DNA from: Sphagnum compactum
Lineage: Eukaryota > Bryophyta > Sphagnopsida > Sphagnales
Length of the DNA: 64,000 nt
NCBI GenBank assembly: GCA_965153455.1
Contig: OZ234503.1
Span: 11,227,118 to 11,291,117 of the forward strand
Direction of reading: 5' to 3'
Position numbers and translations under genes: made by a program
Shown here: one piece after another, positions 47,901 to 59,546 of the stretch
How positions within the stretch are numbered: position 1 is the first letter of the stretch
Layout: each line of letters starts with the position of its first letter
The notes under the pieces: generated by a model
The model's input: only the letters and a program-made list of their open reading frames with translations
Database searches by the model: none
Told to the model about the DNA's origin: nothing

Positions 47901-48935
47901 TGACGCACTCCCAAGTTCCTAGTGGACCCACTTGAGGGTCCAAGTATGTGGCAATGCGGAAGGAGTTGGAACTTGGAGCACGCTCCCGACTTCTAGCACT
48001 AGAGGGGGGGTGAGAGGGGTGTGCTAGAAGTCCCGGGATAGACTAGGAAGAATTGACAAGCTTATTCACTCACACGGGCCTGCACACAACCCACACAAAG
48101 TGGTTAGTGCATAGTTGGAGCACCTTTGGTGCTAGGACGAGCCACGGGCAACACGGACACACAAGACTCACCACGGCCCGGACTTGGGGGAAGCCACCAC
48201 CTTCCCCCTTATAGTATACTCTGCAGCTCTCCACGGAGGCTACATCCAAATGGCTATTTTTCCCGGGACTCCCGCGTGGGAGTCCCGAAATCGCGCCAAA
48301 TGCGACTCCCGCGACTTTGGAGCCCCATAACTTTGCGAGCAGACCTCGGATCGCGATGCGGTCTGAAGCAAAGTTGTAGCTCTCGTCGAGAGCTTTCCAA
48401 CGATATGTGGCACGTCCTCTGCAGCCTAGTATTTCGGGTCGATTCCCGACTTTTAGTGGTCGGGAGTCAAAACTGGCAGACTCCCGGGAATTCGACTCCC
48501 GATCCTTCTTTTGGCCATAACTTGTGTTTCAGATGTCCAAATGAGCTATGCGAGCCCATTTTAGATATCTACGCTTCAAGAGCTTTCCAATGATATAAAG
48601 AACGCCACAAGACATTGAGGTTTGACACCTGCAATTGCTCTCTGAAGTTTCGGGAGTCCACCGGGACTCCATCTCCCCAAAGTGGGAGTTGCCTTGGGAG
48701 TGTGAGTGTTCACTCCCTCACACTCCCTCACACTTTCTTACACTCCCGGGAGTGTGATGTGACTCCCGGGCTTTCTCTTGCCTTGGCTCCCGGGCTTCCT
48801 CTTGGTTTAACTCCCGAGCAACCTCTTGGTTTAACTCCCGAGCAACCTCTTGGTTTAACTCCCGGGTTTCCTCTTGACCCGCAACCTTATAACCCCTTTG
48901 CCTTTGGTCCCGGGCCCAAAGCTAGGGTTGCGACA
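47901..48935 (-). mobile_element. Right (5') LTR of element B
   Basis: 1,035 bp, matching the left LTR except at two sites. It is the 5' LTR in the element's orientation, next to the primer-binding site, and so the promoter of its Gag-Pol. Confidence 0.93.
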
Positions 48936-51884
48936 TACAAGGACTTTGTTGATGTTTTTGAAAAGATTAATGCTGATCAGCTCCCCGCCCATAGTCCATA
49001 TGACTGCCCGATTGATCTAGAAGAAGGACACTCACCACCCTTTGGTCCTATCTATGGCCTATCGGAACCGGAACTCCAAGCCCTGCGTGATTACCTTACT
49101 GAAAATCTTGCCAAGGGGTTCATTCAGCATTCCAAGTCTCCAGCCGGCGCCCCAATTTTGTTTGTCAAGAAGAAGGATGGCTCCCTTCGACTCTGTGTGG
49201 ATTATCGTGGACTCAACAAGATAACCAAAAAGAATCGATATCCTTTGCCCTTGATTTCAGGTCTCCTAGATCGACTACGTACCGGGAAGATCTTCACTAA
49301 GCTTGACCTCCGTGGAGCCTACAACTTACTCAGGATTCGCCCTGGTGATGAATGGAAGACAGCTTTCCGCACACGCTATGGCCACTTCGAATACACGGTT
49401 ATGCCCTTCGGCCTCACCAATGCACCCGTAGTCTTTCAGCATCTGATGAATGATATCTTCCGGGATTACATGGACGAATTTGTCGTGGTCTATTTGGATG
49501 ACATTTTAATCTTTTCCAAGGACCAGGAAACCCACGACAAACATGTACGATTGGTGCTTGCGACGCTGCGGGAGCATGGCTTATACGCCAAGTTGGAAAA
49601 ATGTGAATTCGACAAATCTTCAGTGGCGTTCCTCGGCTACGTGATCTCTCCAGATGGCATTTTCATGGACAAGTCAAAGGTCGAGACCATCCAGTGTTGG
49701 GCTACTCCATCCTCGGTCAAGGACGTTCAACGCTTCCTAGGGTTTGCTAACTTCTATCGTCGGTTTATCAAAGGCTACTCCAAGATCACAACACCGTTAA
49801 TAACCCTGACTTGCAAAGACAAGCCCTTCTCGTGGAATCCAACGGCCCAAGCTGCTTTTGATACTCTCAAGATGGCATTCACCTCTGCACCCATCCTGAT
49901 ACATCCCAATCCTGCCAAGCCATTCATTGTGGAAACGGACGCTTCAGATTTTGCCTTGGGAACTATTCTATCTCAATTTGGAATAGATGGGTTGCTGCAT
50001 CCAGTTGCTTTCTATTCACGGAAGTTAACCAGTGCCGAAATCAACTACCAGGTCTACGATAAGGAACTCCTGGCAATCATCACGGCATTCGAGCAGTGGA
50101 GACCGTATCTTGCCGGAGCTCAACATCGAGTCCAAGTTCTAACAGATCACAAGAATCTCCTTTATTTCACAACTACTCGGACCTTAAATCGTCGCCAGGC
50201 ACGCTGGTCTATCTTCCTAGCTGATTTCGACTTTGAGATTCAGTATCAACCCGGCACCCAGCAAGGGAAAGCTGACGCGCTATCTCGTCGTTCAGAATAT
50301 GAACTTCGAGCGGGGGATGAGGCCTACGGCCAGCAGAACCAGACTTTACTCAACCCCAAGCAATTTCGAGTTGCAGCAACAATCAGCACCCTCCCAGACT
50401 CATACCTTGTCAGGGACATCAAGATAGCAACTGAGGAAGACACCTGGGCTACCAACATCAAGAAGGAACTCCAGGAACGACCAAGGAACCCAAATCGTGA
50501 TGACTTGGATCAATTTGAGCAGCAAGACGGACTTCTCCTTCGAAATAACCTGATTTATGTACCCGAAGGACCTATACGCCTAAAAATCCTGAGGGAATGC
50601 CACGACAACACCCTGGCAGGTCACTTTGGAATGGCACGGACTCACGAACTAGTGTCAAGGACTTACTGGTGGCCCAAAATGAACAAGATGCTACGGGAGT
50701 ATGTCAAGTCTTGTGATACATGTGCTCGATCCAAGGCTCCCAGGCATCGCCCGTTTGGACTCCTACAGCCTCTGTCGATTCCTAGCCGACCTTGGGGATC
50801 TATTGCAATGGACTTCATCACGGACCTCCCTACTGTCAGAACCAAGAATTCAATACTGGTTGTGGTCGATCGACTCACCAAAATGGCCCATTTCACCCCT
50901 TGTTCCAAGTCAATCACGGCAGAAGAGACAGCTCAGTTAATTCTGGACGGGATCGTCCGACTGCATGGACTCCCCGAGGAAATTGTGTCCGACAGAGGTC
51001 CTCAGTTTGCATCCAAGTTCTGGCATCGTCTATTCGAGCTTCTTGGAGTTGACATTCGGCTATCTTCAGCTTTCCACCCTGAGACAGATGGACAAACCGA
51101 ACGGACAAACCAGACATTCGAGCAATACCTTCGCTGCACTGTGAACTACCAACAGGACGACTGGTTGGACCTACTATCTCAAGCAGAGTTTGTTTATAAT
51201 AACACAACACATGCATCGACCGGGATTAGTCCATTTTTTGCCAATTACGGTTTTCATCCCAGGTTCAGCCTTGAAATTCCTGAAGACTCCGTAAACCCCT
51301 CGGCTGAAGAAAGGGCCACGAGGCTTGGACAGGTTCAACAAAACCTTATGGCAGAACTCAAGCTAACATAGGAGTGGCAAAAGAAGCAAGCAGACCGCCG
51401 ACGCAAGGACCATCCAAACTTCAAGGTTGGAGACAAGGTCTGGCTTCTCAGAAAGAACATTGCTACCACTCGCCCATGTGCCAAGTTGGATTACAAGTGC
51501 CTCAGACCTTTCAAAATCGCCAAATTGGTTGGTCTAGTGGTTTGCCAGTTGGAGCTTCCACCCCAGTTCAAAATCCACAATGTTTTCCATGTCTCCCTGC
51601 TTGAGCCCTATCATGGAAACCCGATCCCAGAACGTCATCAAGAACCCCCAGCTCCAGTCGAAATTGAAGGCCAAGAAGAGTTTGAAGTTCAGGAGGTCTT
51701 GGACTCCAAGAAGATTCGTGGAAAGCTCCTGTACCTTGTCTTTTGGCGAGGTTATCCTCCTTCTGAAGCTACTTGGGAGCCTGTTGGAAACCTAGTTCAT
51801 GCCCAAGACTTAGTTAATCGGTTTCACCAACGATATCCTAACAAACCGGCTCCATCTAGAAGATGTCGCTTGAGGAGAGGATAA
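48936..51884 (+). pseudogene. RT-RNase H-integrase-chromodomain, 3' part of pol of element A
   Basis: The frame resumes with KDFVDVFEKI. Reverse transcriptase (49,060-49,680) carries VYLDDILIFS at about 49,485-49,510. RNase H (49,900-50,270) starts ETDASDFALG. The integrase zinc site (50,590-50,740) ends CDTCARSK, and the catalytic core (50,800-51,150) includes MDFITDLP, VSDRGPQFAS and TDGQTERTNQ. A TAG at 51,369-51,371 (likely from CAG) interrupts the same frame, which then continues through HNVFHVSLLEPYHG to a chromodomain (51,680-51,850, YLVFWRGYPPSEATW). The terminal TAA directly abuts the 3' LTR. An apparent long frame starting at 48,615 is LTR read-through. Confidence 0.9.
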
Positions 51885-52151
51885 TGTCATGGCCTAGGAT
51901 ATTTTGGGATACTTTTGGCAATGTCATGTCCTAGGATATTTTGGGATACTTTTGGCAATATCATGGCCTAGGATATTTTGGGATACTTTTGGCAATATCA
52001 TGGCCTAGGATATTTTGGGACTAGTATGGCTCAGGGTTATAAAAGGAGATAGTCTGGGGAACAACCCTTTAGCAGATCAACACCAGTTGATGGATCAATA
52101 AAGCTTGTCTTGTCTTGTAATTCTCCACTTGTTTGTAGTCGGTCCATAACA
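51885..52151 (+). mobile_element. 3' LTR of element A
   Basis: 267 bp, from TGTCATGG to CATAACA, with the four 37-bp units, TATAAAA at 52,038 and AATAAA at 52,097. It is followed by GTAGT (52,152-52,156). A purine-rich stretch, TTGAGGAGAGGA, just upstream is the likely polypurine tract. Confidence 0.92.
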
Positions 52152-52156
52152 GTAGT

Positions 52157-54275
52157 GATAATTTGGATTGTGATAATGTTTTTGGAATATTTTCTATTAG
52201 TTGCAAAGTTTACATGCTCAAAGTTTGACACAAATCAAAAATGTTTTTGCATGTTCAAAGCACTCAAACTTTGATAGTGGATAGTTTTAGTTTTTTTCAA
52301 ATGTTTTTTTTTTCTATCAAACGTGCACCATTCTTTTTGAAAATTGGAGAGGATTTTAACATTGATGATTAGAAGGGCAAAAGGACTTGAACTGATGAAA
52401 ATTATTTTTATAATTCATTTGAACACATTTGGTTCAAAAGTGTTTTTGACCTTAAAAATAATGGATTTTGAAAGTGTGACTTTAGCAAAAGTTGTTCGTA
52501 TATATGTGATAAAAGGCATGAGTGCATTATATACATGATATACAAATCAATTTGTAGTCAAAATATATTTATATCTAAAATGTAGTGCTAAATGACATTT
52601 GTAATACAAAATTTTAAGTTATAAACCAATGCAAGAATGACACGTGTCATGTGTAATCCTTGGAAAATGACTTTTACCTTGACACCCTTGGCTCCTTTGA
52701 CCATGATTTCACCCACAAGCAAAGAAAAAAAAAACTTGAAACTTTGTTAAGAAGTGAGTCACATGTGTCTCCCACCTCCCAACCCCAATTCTTTACGGAA
52801 GACATTTCTTTTGTTGCACTAAAAGAAATTCTTAAATTCATGATAACATGTATGAATAATTTTGTAGTCATATTGGACATTATATGACTAAGGCCCTTAG
52901 TTGTAATGGATGAGTACCAAAGGACAAGCCCGACATGCTTTTTGGTTCGTTTGATTGTGATTACACCTTTTTCATATTTGAAATGTGGTTTCCATGTTTT
53001 GGGTAGGGTTACCACAAATATGGTAATGCTCATTGTAAAAGTTGCATTCATGTGTGTTTCCATGAATTTTCATAGAATGTGTAATTACTTGTATTTATAA
53101 AGTGATTATTCTTAAGATAAATCAAATGTGTACATTTAAGCAAAAATACATAGTTCAAAATTTCCTATTAAATATATGTTTGAAATCTTTAGTGATAGAT
53201 TATAAATTAAGTTGATCAAACATAACCTTTTTCAACATCATTCAAAATGTAGCAAAACATACTCACAAAAAAAGAAAATTCGTACTTAGAGTGCATCAAC
53301 CTTCATGAAATTACAACCTTGCCCTCTCTCACAACACAAAAAATATTTTTTCTTTTGTGAAAATTTTCATATTATGTCATTTTAATGGTCAAAAACATGT
53401 TCAAACCATAAAAAAAGATTAATGTGGATCACCAAACTAAACGATAGATTCAAGTTTTTTTCAATATGAGGCCCTCATATACCTCAATGTATGGATATCC
53501 ACAAATTTTCATAAAAAATAATTTTGTTAAACATAAGATAAAGGATGTTTTGTACTTTAGTCAACATCCCATTGTTCACTCTTGATGTTGCACTAAATGA
53601 CTAATGAAACATGTTAGAATTGTGCAAAAATTAGTGAGATATAAATTCGCAAGTATAAAATTATTATGCATTTGATTTCATTAAAATCCAATGCATACAA
53701 CTTTAATTATGATTTCTCAAAGTTAAGGGGGTACATGATTTTATTGCATTCAACACACTCATTGGCTCCTTTGTGTGTGTTTACACCTTATAGGCTTTTG
53801 GGTACTCTTTTGAAAGTCCACTATGTTATGGTTATTCAAAAACTATCCATGAAATTCATACAATGTGATTAAATATTATATATAACATTGTTGTGTTGAA
53901 TCCTTTTTCATTTTAGTTAATTATATTTAATCACATGGCTAATTACAAATTTCAATCTCTTGCAACAAATACCTTGTGACAACATTTTATGAATAGTGTA
54001 ATGTGCTTTCACCCATTCATATTGTCCTTTTGAACTTTCATTTACATTGGATTTTTTTTCAAAATCCTTCAAATGCTATTCAATTTTCCATATTCATTAT
54101 TTATCATGTGGTGACCATTAAATGACATTAATTTTATTTCATATTTTATTTTTGTGATCTACACAATATTCATATTAGCCTTTTTTCATATGATTCTTTT
54201 GATCACTTAGACCAACAAGGTGAAAACATGATAAAGTATACATAAAAAATTCATGAAAAAAATATCAAGGGGTAA
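52157..54275. other. Gene-free AT-rich stretch
   Basis: The first base completes the CACTA-like right end described at 36,492. The rest has no recognisable coding motif or repeat. Confidence 0.4.
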
Positions 54276-54529
54276 AAATCCTTTAAGGTGTACCACACAG
54301 GATGAAAAGGTCCTTATTACAATATTTTTTACCTTATATTTTGATCCCCATAAAAAATAATGAGTCAAAAGTTGTTAAAAGTTTTAGAAAGATTATATTT
54401 TAAACCATTACAATTTTAGATTCCATTATAATAATCCATAGATGTGTCTTTACATAGTAAAAAAAACTAGGTAAAAAAGACAGAAAATGATGATGTTGTG
54501 ACAAGATTTTGGTACACCTTAAAGAATTT
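54276..54529. repeat. MITE-like inverted-repeat element, about 254 bp
   Basis: A 20-bp terminal pair at 54,276-54,295 and 54,510-54,529 (core TTTAAGGTGTACCA / TGGTACACCTTAAA) has one mismatch. The interior is AT-rich without coding. No clear target duplication was seen. Confidence 0.45.
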
Positions 54530-55647
54530 GGACTCCGAGTTTTTAGAAAGCCATTTTTTCATGAAAACATAAGAAAATAGATTCAAATTTTACTTAAATT
54601 TCATTTTGAAACTATTGAGCCTTCAATTAGGTTTATTGCAAATCAATTACAAAATTTCAAAAACTTTGGAACAATAAAAGTAGAGAATAAATACATTTGA
54701 AATTGACTAGTCAATATGGTGTTCAAACCTACTTTTTCATTAAAAACTTTAATGAAATATACATGCATAAAGTTATAACATAAAGATCATTGTATATTCA
54801 AGGGCATCACTGAAAAAAAATCTACTTTATCTTTGGTGGAATATATTTGACACATATTTGAATCAAATTTTACATTGTAGAAAGTAGGTTTTAAAAACTA
54901 CTTGCATTTAAAAAAACTCTATTTGAAACCTATTTTTACAATGCAAAATTAAAAAATTAATGCATAATAATGAAAAAATATCTTGTTATTTATTATTCAA
55001 TTAAAAAGATTGAATGTATAACAATTTTGTGATGGGTTTTGGTCTTACTTTTTGTTCATTTGACAAGTAGACTAGCAAGTACTTTTAATTGTACATTTTA
55101 ACATGTTTTTGCCCAACAATGTTAATGTGTATCAAGGGCCTATTGGCCATTAAGCTCAATTTGCAATTTTGAATTTTTTAATACTATCCAAATTGTTTTA
55201 AATTATTTTCAAAGTTTTCCAAAGTCCAAAATAAATTAAATATATGTTATGTACTAGGACAACTAAACACATTTATTATGATAAATTGCTAAAAAGAATT
55301 GTTCCAAAATTCATTAGTCTGAAAAAGTTTTTTTTGGACCAAAGAAGATGCAATCCTTTTCTAAAGTATTCATGTTAGCTCATTGTATTTTGTTTGCACT
55401 CAGGATCCCATTTTCTTGGTTTTTTTTGTGATTTGAAAAATTTCTTATAACATAAATAATTCCCCAACTTTGTGGATAACTTGTGGTAATAATATACAAA
55501 ACCTACAAGACATACTTTATGTGTGTATTGATTGAAGGTGTAAATTGTGTTCTCTTTAAATGATGTACAAAAGTCATTTATTTATTTATTTAAGTTTGAA
55601 TTAAAATTAAAATTTTCTTGATGTTACAAGAAACTTGTTTGGTATTC
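54530..55647. other. Gene-free AT-rich stretch
   Basis: No supported feature. Confidence 0.4.
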
Positions 55648-55900
55648 GCTCTGATACCATGCTAAGTAAAGCAAATACAAGATTCAGAAAACAACTTTGA
55701 GCAAAAGAAAAAAACCAAACTCTTAGATTGTTGAATCTATAATAATCATCTAGCACAAGGATCCTAAAGAAGGAGCCTTTGAAACAAATGAAAAAGAAAA
55801 AATCACAGCGTTCCATCAATATATGAATGTGCTGAATGAATGTATAAACTATCTAACATAAAATCCTAATGTTTAGCGATATCTTCACTGCATGCTGCAC
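55648..55900 (-). mobile_element. LTR fragment with primer-binding site (minus strand)
   Basis: GCTCTGATACCA at 55,648-55,659 is the complement of TGGTATCAGAGC, the tRNA-iMet primer-binding site. It is followed directly by TGCTAAGTAAAGC, so on the minus strand an LTR would end in ..TTAGCA next to the site. The far LTR boundary was not found, and no pol sequence lies on the other side. It is probably a truncated LTR retrotransposon. Confidence 0.45.
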
Positions 55901-58055
55901 TGACGACGCCATGGGTGCTGATGGATGGAAACCAGTTATTACTGGGATTTTGGGTGGTGGTCGAGTGACATTTCTATAAACGTTATAAGTCAGCAAGAGT
56001 TGAACTTTTTTGGGTTTAAAGGTGGTTTGTCGGAATTTTTACTCGGAAATACGGCCATTCTCCGAATGTTGGATTACACAGGTAGAAATAGCAAACTGTG
56101 TTGCTGCATACATGTGGCTGCGTGACGTCTAGATTTACGAAACTTGATGGCAAGCTATCACCAGTACACATTTGAAGCGAAATATCTTTGATTTGGCTCG
56201 TTCATGGCCTCGTTCAAGTTAACATCTATCTTTCTTCATCCATGACAGGTTGTATCTGGAAGCTTTCATGCGCACAGGGTGCGCAGAGCAATGAAAGGCT
56301 TTTGATGTACACTCACCACATCGTTCCTTGCCTGATCCTTCATCACTATTTCCTGTTAATTGCGCGTCAAACTAGGCGGCCAGATCACCGACTATTACAC
56401 CGACTGTTTATTGACGCGACCTGAAATTGCGGGATTTTGTCCATATTGACCATGTATGCTCAGTCTCTTGTCCCCACGTGGGAGTGTGAGAGTGCTGTTT
56501 TCACTTGCTGCGAGTTCTTCGTGCTCACTCCCGAAGGGCCTTGTCAGAGAGGAACGAAGGCAACCTTGCAGTTTGACGGTAAAAATCAAACTAGAGTAAC
56601 TACTCATATCCTTCCTTCATGGTCTTGGTTTTTCTTCCCTTCCAAACATCTTGTCGGAGAAAAACTTGACAAGTCACTAGAACCGAGGAAGCCACTTATG
56701 ACAGGAATACCCAACTGGAACAAGGAACGACCAAGAGTCTTACTGAAGTTAGTTCCTGGTGATTCACATGATAGTGGACAGAGTCTAATAATGAGATTTT
56801 TCCTGTAGCCAAATTTCTGTCGAACGTGACCTGAGGGTGAATCACCTTTACTCGTGAGTACGTTTAGCACCAATTTTTCTTACTCAAGTAACTCTATATG
56901 ATTGCAGATCCGGTTGTACTTGCGGATAAGACCGGCAGAGAGAATTATTTCTATAATGCCTTATTAATTCTATTCACTTCTTACTACAGAATATGCCATG
57001 GTTGAACGGTCCAAACACAAGTTCACATTTCTTGGATCACTCTCTATTGTGATTAGGTCTTTGGATAGTTGCACGTTTTTTTTGCAATTTTTTTAAACGT
57101 GCTTAGACAAGTTGGAAGTGTGTTCATGCAACTTTTAAGTCTAACAATTTGTTGTTGTTTCGGTCTTTTAAAAAAAATCGTATTATGTAAGAGAGACATT
57201 ACTATATAAGAGAGACTTTACTATATAAAAAAGATTTTAGTATATAAGTTTTACAGATAGCAAATTGCAAAGGACTAAAAATGACAAATTTATCAAATGC
57301 AATTGTATTGAGCATTCTGTTATAATGAACTGATTAAACCTTATGGCATGCAAAAAGTTAGTACGTTGAGAGTCTTTGTGTTTAAATCTAGACTGCTAAA
57401 TAGATTTTTTTTAATATATACAATAACAACTTTCTTCCAGCTATGCTTTCAACAAAGCTCTAGTTCTTGACCATGTTTGAAATTGAAACCCCACCTTCTT
57501 GTCCCTTGTATCTTTCAGTACAATGAATTCTTGATTAGAGCCTTGATTTCAAGTTTCTCACTAAGTTTTGGTTTTATGTAGGGATCCATCCGCATTGAAC
57601 GTTTTGAAGATCACGAGCTACAAAACAGCTAGTATCAGAGATAGCACGTAGCACAACATAAAAATAGGAGGACTTTAGTCGGGGTAAAATTCAACTCACT
57701 TTTTTACCTTTTATTTTTTAAAACCAGTGTGAAAGGTGATACCGGGCAGGTATCATCTTGGTACTCGTCGGGTATCACGGTAAAACGTAACAGCGTCTTG
57801 TCAAAATGCCCACTCACTCTTGCATAAAGAAACAGGTACATATTTTCATTTTCACCCTCATTTCATGAAATTTTGCATTATATTGGAAACAGTGCGTTAC
57901 ACGGGAAAGACTATATTACACTCCAGTGAAATACCCCGCCACTGTTAAGAGGATGCAATATTCTTTGTAATGTGCACATATTAACACAGGAAATCAGGCC
58001 CTGTGCTATAAGTCTTCATTTAAAAGAATTTGACAACCTTATGTACTTTCTCTCG
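55901..58055. other. Stretch without a supported gene
   Basis: G+C is higher at 55.9-56.9 kb than in the surroundings. Overlapping frames there (longest 123 codons, 56,437-56,808 +) show no recognisable domain or splice pattern. A 19-bp unit, CTATATAAGAGAGACTTTA, is repeated about three times at 57,181-57,249. A short foldback, GTGATACC...GGTATCAC, lies at about 57,738-57,780. Confidence 0.4.
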
Positions 58056-58164
58056 CGTAACAGCGGGAGGGAACCACCTGGTGTTGACATGAGGGGCCTG
58101 TTCAAGAGATCAACACCATGAATTCATGAAGATCAACACCAGGTGGTTCCCTCCCGCTGTTACG
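58056..58164. ncRNA. Candidate MIRNA-like hairpin 1: perfect 32-bp stem
   Basis: Arms 58,056-58,087 and 58,133-58,164 are perfect reverse complements, with a 45-base loop. The loop repeats AGATCAACACC from the right arm and contains the palindrome CATGAATTCATG. The stem is GC-rich (GCGGGAGGGAACCACC) in contrast to the AT-rich surroundings. It is not an obvious known miRNA. Confidence 0.5.
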
Positions 58165-58181
58165 GGTATCAGCTTCACAAA

Positions 58182-58279
58182 AGGTTGAACTGGCTTCCTT
58201 GAGTTGGAAGGGAATTCTATCAGGTATTGTATAATCTTCATAGAATTTCCCTTCCAACTCAAGGAAGCTCGTTCAACCT
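58182..58279. ncRNA. Candidate MIRNA-like hairpin 2: 39/40-nt arms, 19-nt loop
   Basis: Arms 58,182-58,220 and 58,240-58,279 pair apart from a two-base mismatch (TG against TC) and one bulged A, with a 19-base loop. Stem length, small loop and few bulges fit a plant pre-miRNA. The paired core includes TTGAGTTGGAAGGGAA. It begins only 17 bases after hairpin 1, so one transcript could carry both. Family not recognised. Confidence 0.55.
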
Positions 58280-58903
58280 CTGTGCAAAAGGATGCTGAGA
58301 ATTGTATTCAAGTACTCTGAAGTCAAGCCTAATTTCTAATCCATCGCTCAGGAGTAATATGCAAAATAGTTCAGTTCCAAATGGGCCCAGTATCGGCTAT
58401 GGTGATACATTTGAGGGACGGACGAGGTTCTCAATTAAGTTGAACTCTGGCTAGCATTAATTCCGTTTTTCCTAGGACATCTGCTGGTGCTCTACATCTG
58501 AATCATATATGCCCCTGTTGCAGATGTGTGTAAGTCGTAAACAATGATTGAGCATGCATCAGAATGACATTGTGTTGCACAAAGAGGTTCCACATACGAC
58601 ACCATTAAATGAAACAGATAATTTTATTTATAAGTTCAATTTGGACTAGTGTTGAGGGCATTGCATGCCATTGTCCATAGATGAACAGAAAGAACTCTTC
58701 TGAATCCTTCAGTAATATATAAGCATCGAGTTTCATATCGGCACTATAGAGATAAAGTGCGCACACATTTTGATCTAGTGCACTATAGAGAGACAGATTG
58801 TAATAATTCATGAGCTATAATAATGCAGACTATAATAATCCAACGTGCCACATACGAAGTAAATCTAAAACACCTGTAAATATAAGACCAACATAATTAC
58901 TTG
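58280..58903. other. Stretch without a supported gene
   Basis: No coding motif was recognised. It could include the transcript tail of the hairpins if they are read on the plus strand. Confidence 0.35.
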
Positions 58904-59546
58904 TTAGCAGATGTAACGATCCGATCTCTTTTTACAGCAGGCGCTACAAGGGGTAGTCTTGCAGGAGAGGCCCAGATCCGCCACATAAATGGCTAGAGTC
59001 TGCGATCTTATGGAGTTGATCTGGACGTCATTCATGTTCGATCCGTCATTCTCCTTTGCTTGCAGTGCTCTCTGAGTACGGGCGTACTGGGCGAGAAAGC
59101 ATGGTACATCGGTCCGCAGATGTCTTTCCGAAATTGATTGCGATGGCAAGGTAGCCATCTGAAAACTGAAAGCAGCTTTTGACAATATTAGGTTCTTGTT
59201 TGGCCAAATCTTGGCAGACACGAGCAACGTCACAGCGAGGAGCTGAAGTCTTCGTTCTTGATCCAGTAGTTGATCCGCAAAACTTGCACGGATCTTCGGG
59301 AGTACCACGGCAGACATGGTGAGGTTCTGGATGATCAATGACCGTTTTCCTTACAAGAATTGTACTGACGATCGCCATTGACAAAATGCAGATTATAGAA
59401 CGGATTCGACAAGTCACTGCAAGAATGTACAAGAAGCCGGACTGCACAGTACGCGATATGGCTAAAGACGAGAGAAAGAGAAGGCCGAAATCCTGCAAGA
59501 ATATGCAGTCGGAAAGGTAGTACACTGACTTAAGAAGAATTCTCAA
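58904..59546 (-). CDS. Hypothetical cysteine-rich protein, two overlapping frames
   Basis: Two minus-strand frames overlap by about 290 bases: 59,546-59,046 (166 codons) and 59,338-58,904 (144 codons). The first has a hydrophobic segment (SIICILSMAIVSTILV) that could be a signal peptide or anchor, followed by HHVCRGTPEDPCKFCGS and further cysteines. The second ends in a cysteine-rich tail, LSCKTTPCSACCKKRSDRYIC. A small secreted cysteine-rich protein using parts of both frames, through an intron or a frameshift, is possible. No family was recognised. Base composition is more even than in the flanks. It could equally be a decayed gene or chance. Confidence 0.3.

Larger units (their letters stand above)
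41539..48935 (-). mobile_element. Gypsy element B (young, complete, inserted in element A)
   Basis: A 7,397-bp element on the minus strand with 1,035-bp LTRs, TG...CA ends, a perfect 5-bp target duplication, a tRNA-iMet-type primer-binding site, a polypurine tract and an uninterrupted Gag-Pol. The two LTRs differ at only two positions (41,792 G against 48,154 C; 42,270 T against 48,632 C), 0.2%. Everything needed for autonomous retrotransposition appears present. It belongs to the chromodomain gypsy group. Confidence 0.95.
38678..52151 (+). mobile_element. Gypsy element A (full-length, host of nested element B)
   Basis: It is bounded by 267-bp LTRs and a perfect GTAGT duplication. Removing element B and one TACAA copy leaves about 6.07 kb. 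The order is 5' LTR, 155-bp leader repeats, gag, protease, RT, RNase H, integrase, chromodomain, 3' LTR. The two LTRs differ at only two positions by eye (TGAT against TGTC at the start), so the insertion is recent. Even so the coding region has a TGA (41,162), a TAG (51,369) and the nested insertion, so this copy cannot make its own Pol. Confidence 0.92.

Noticed and set aside
48615-51371. 918-codon frame starting inside the LTR of element B
   Set aside because: The first roughly 107 codons are LTR sequence in frame by chance; the true pol sequence begins at the element junction 48,936.
56437-56808. 123-codon plus-strand frame
   Set aside because: No domain, no splice or conservation evidence, and the opposite strand is also partly open; kept only as a note in the stretch description.
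58182-58279. Similarity of hairpin 2 to the miR159/319 family (GAAGGGA..TCTA)
   Set aside because: The match needs several mismatches, lies near the loop on the wrong arm, and the precursor is much shorter than that family's.
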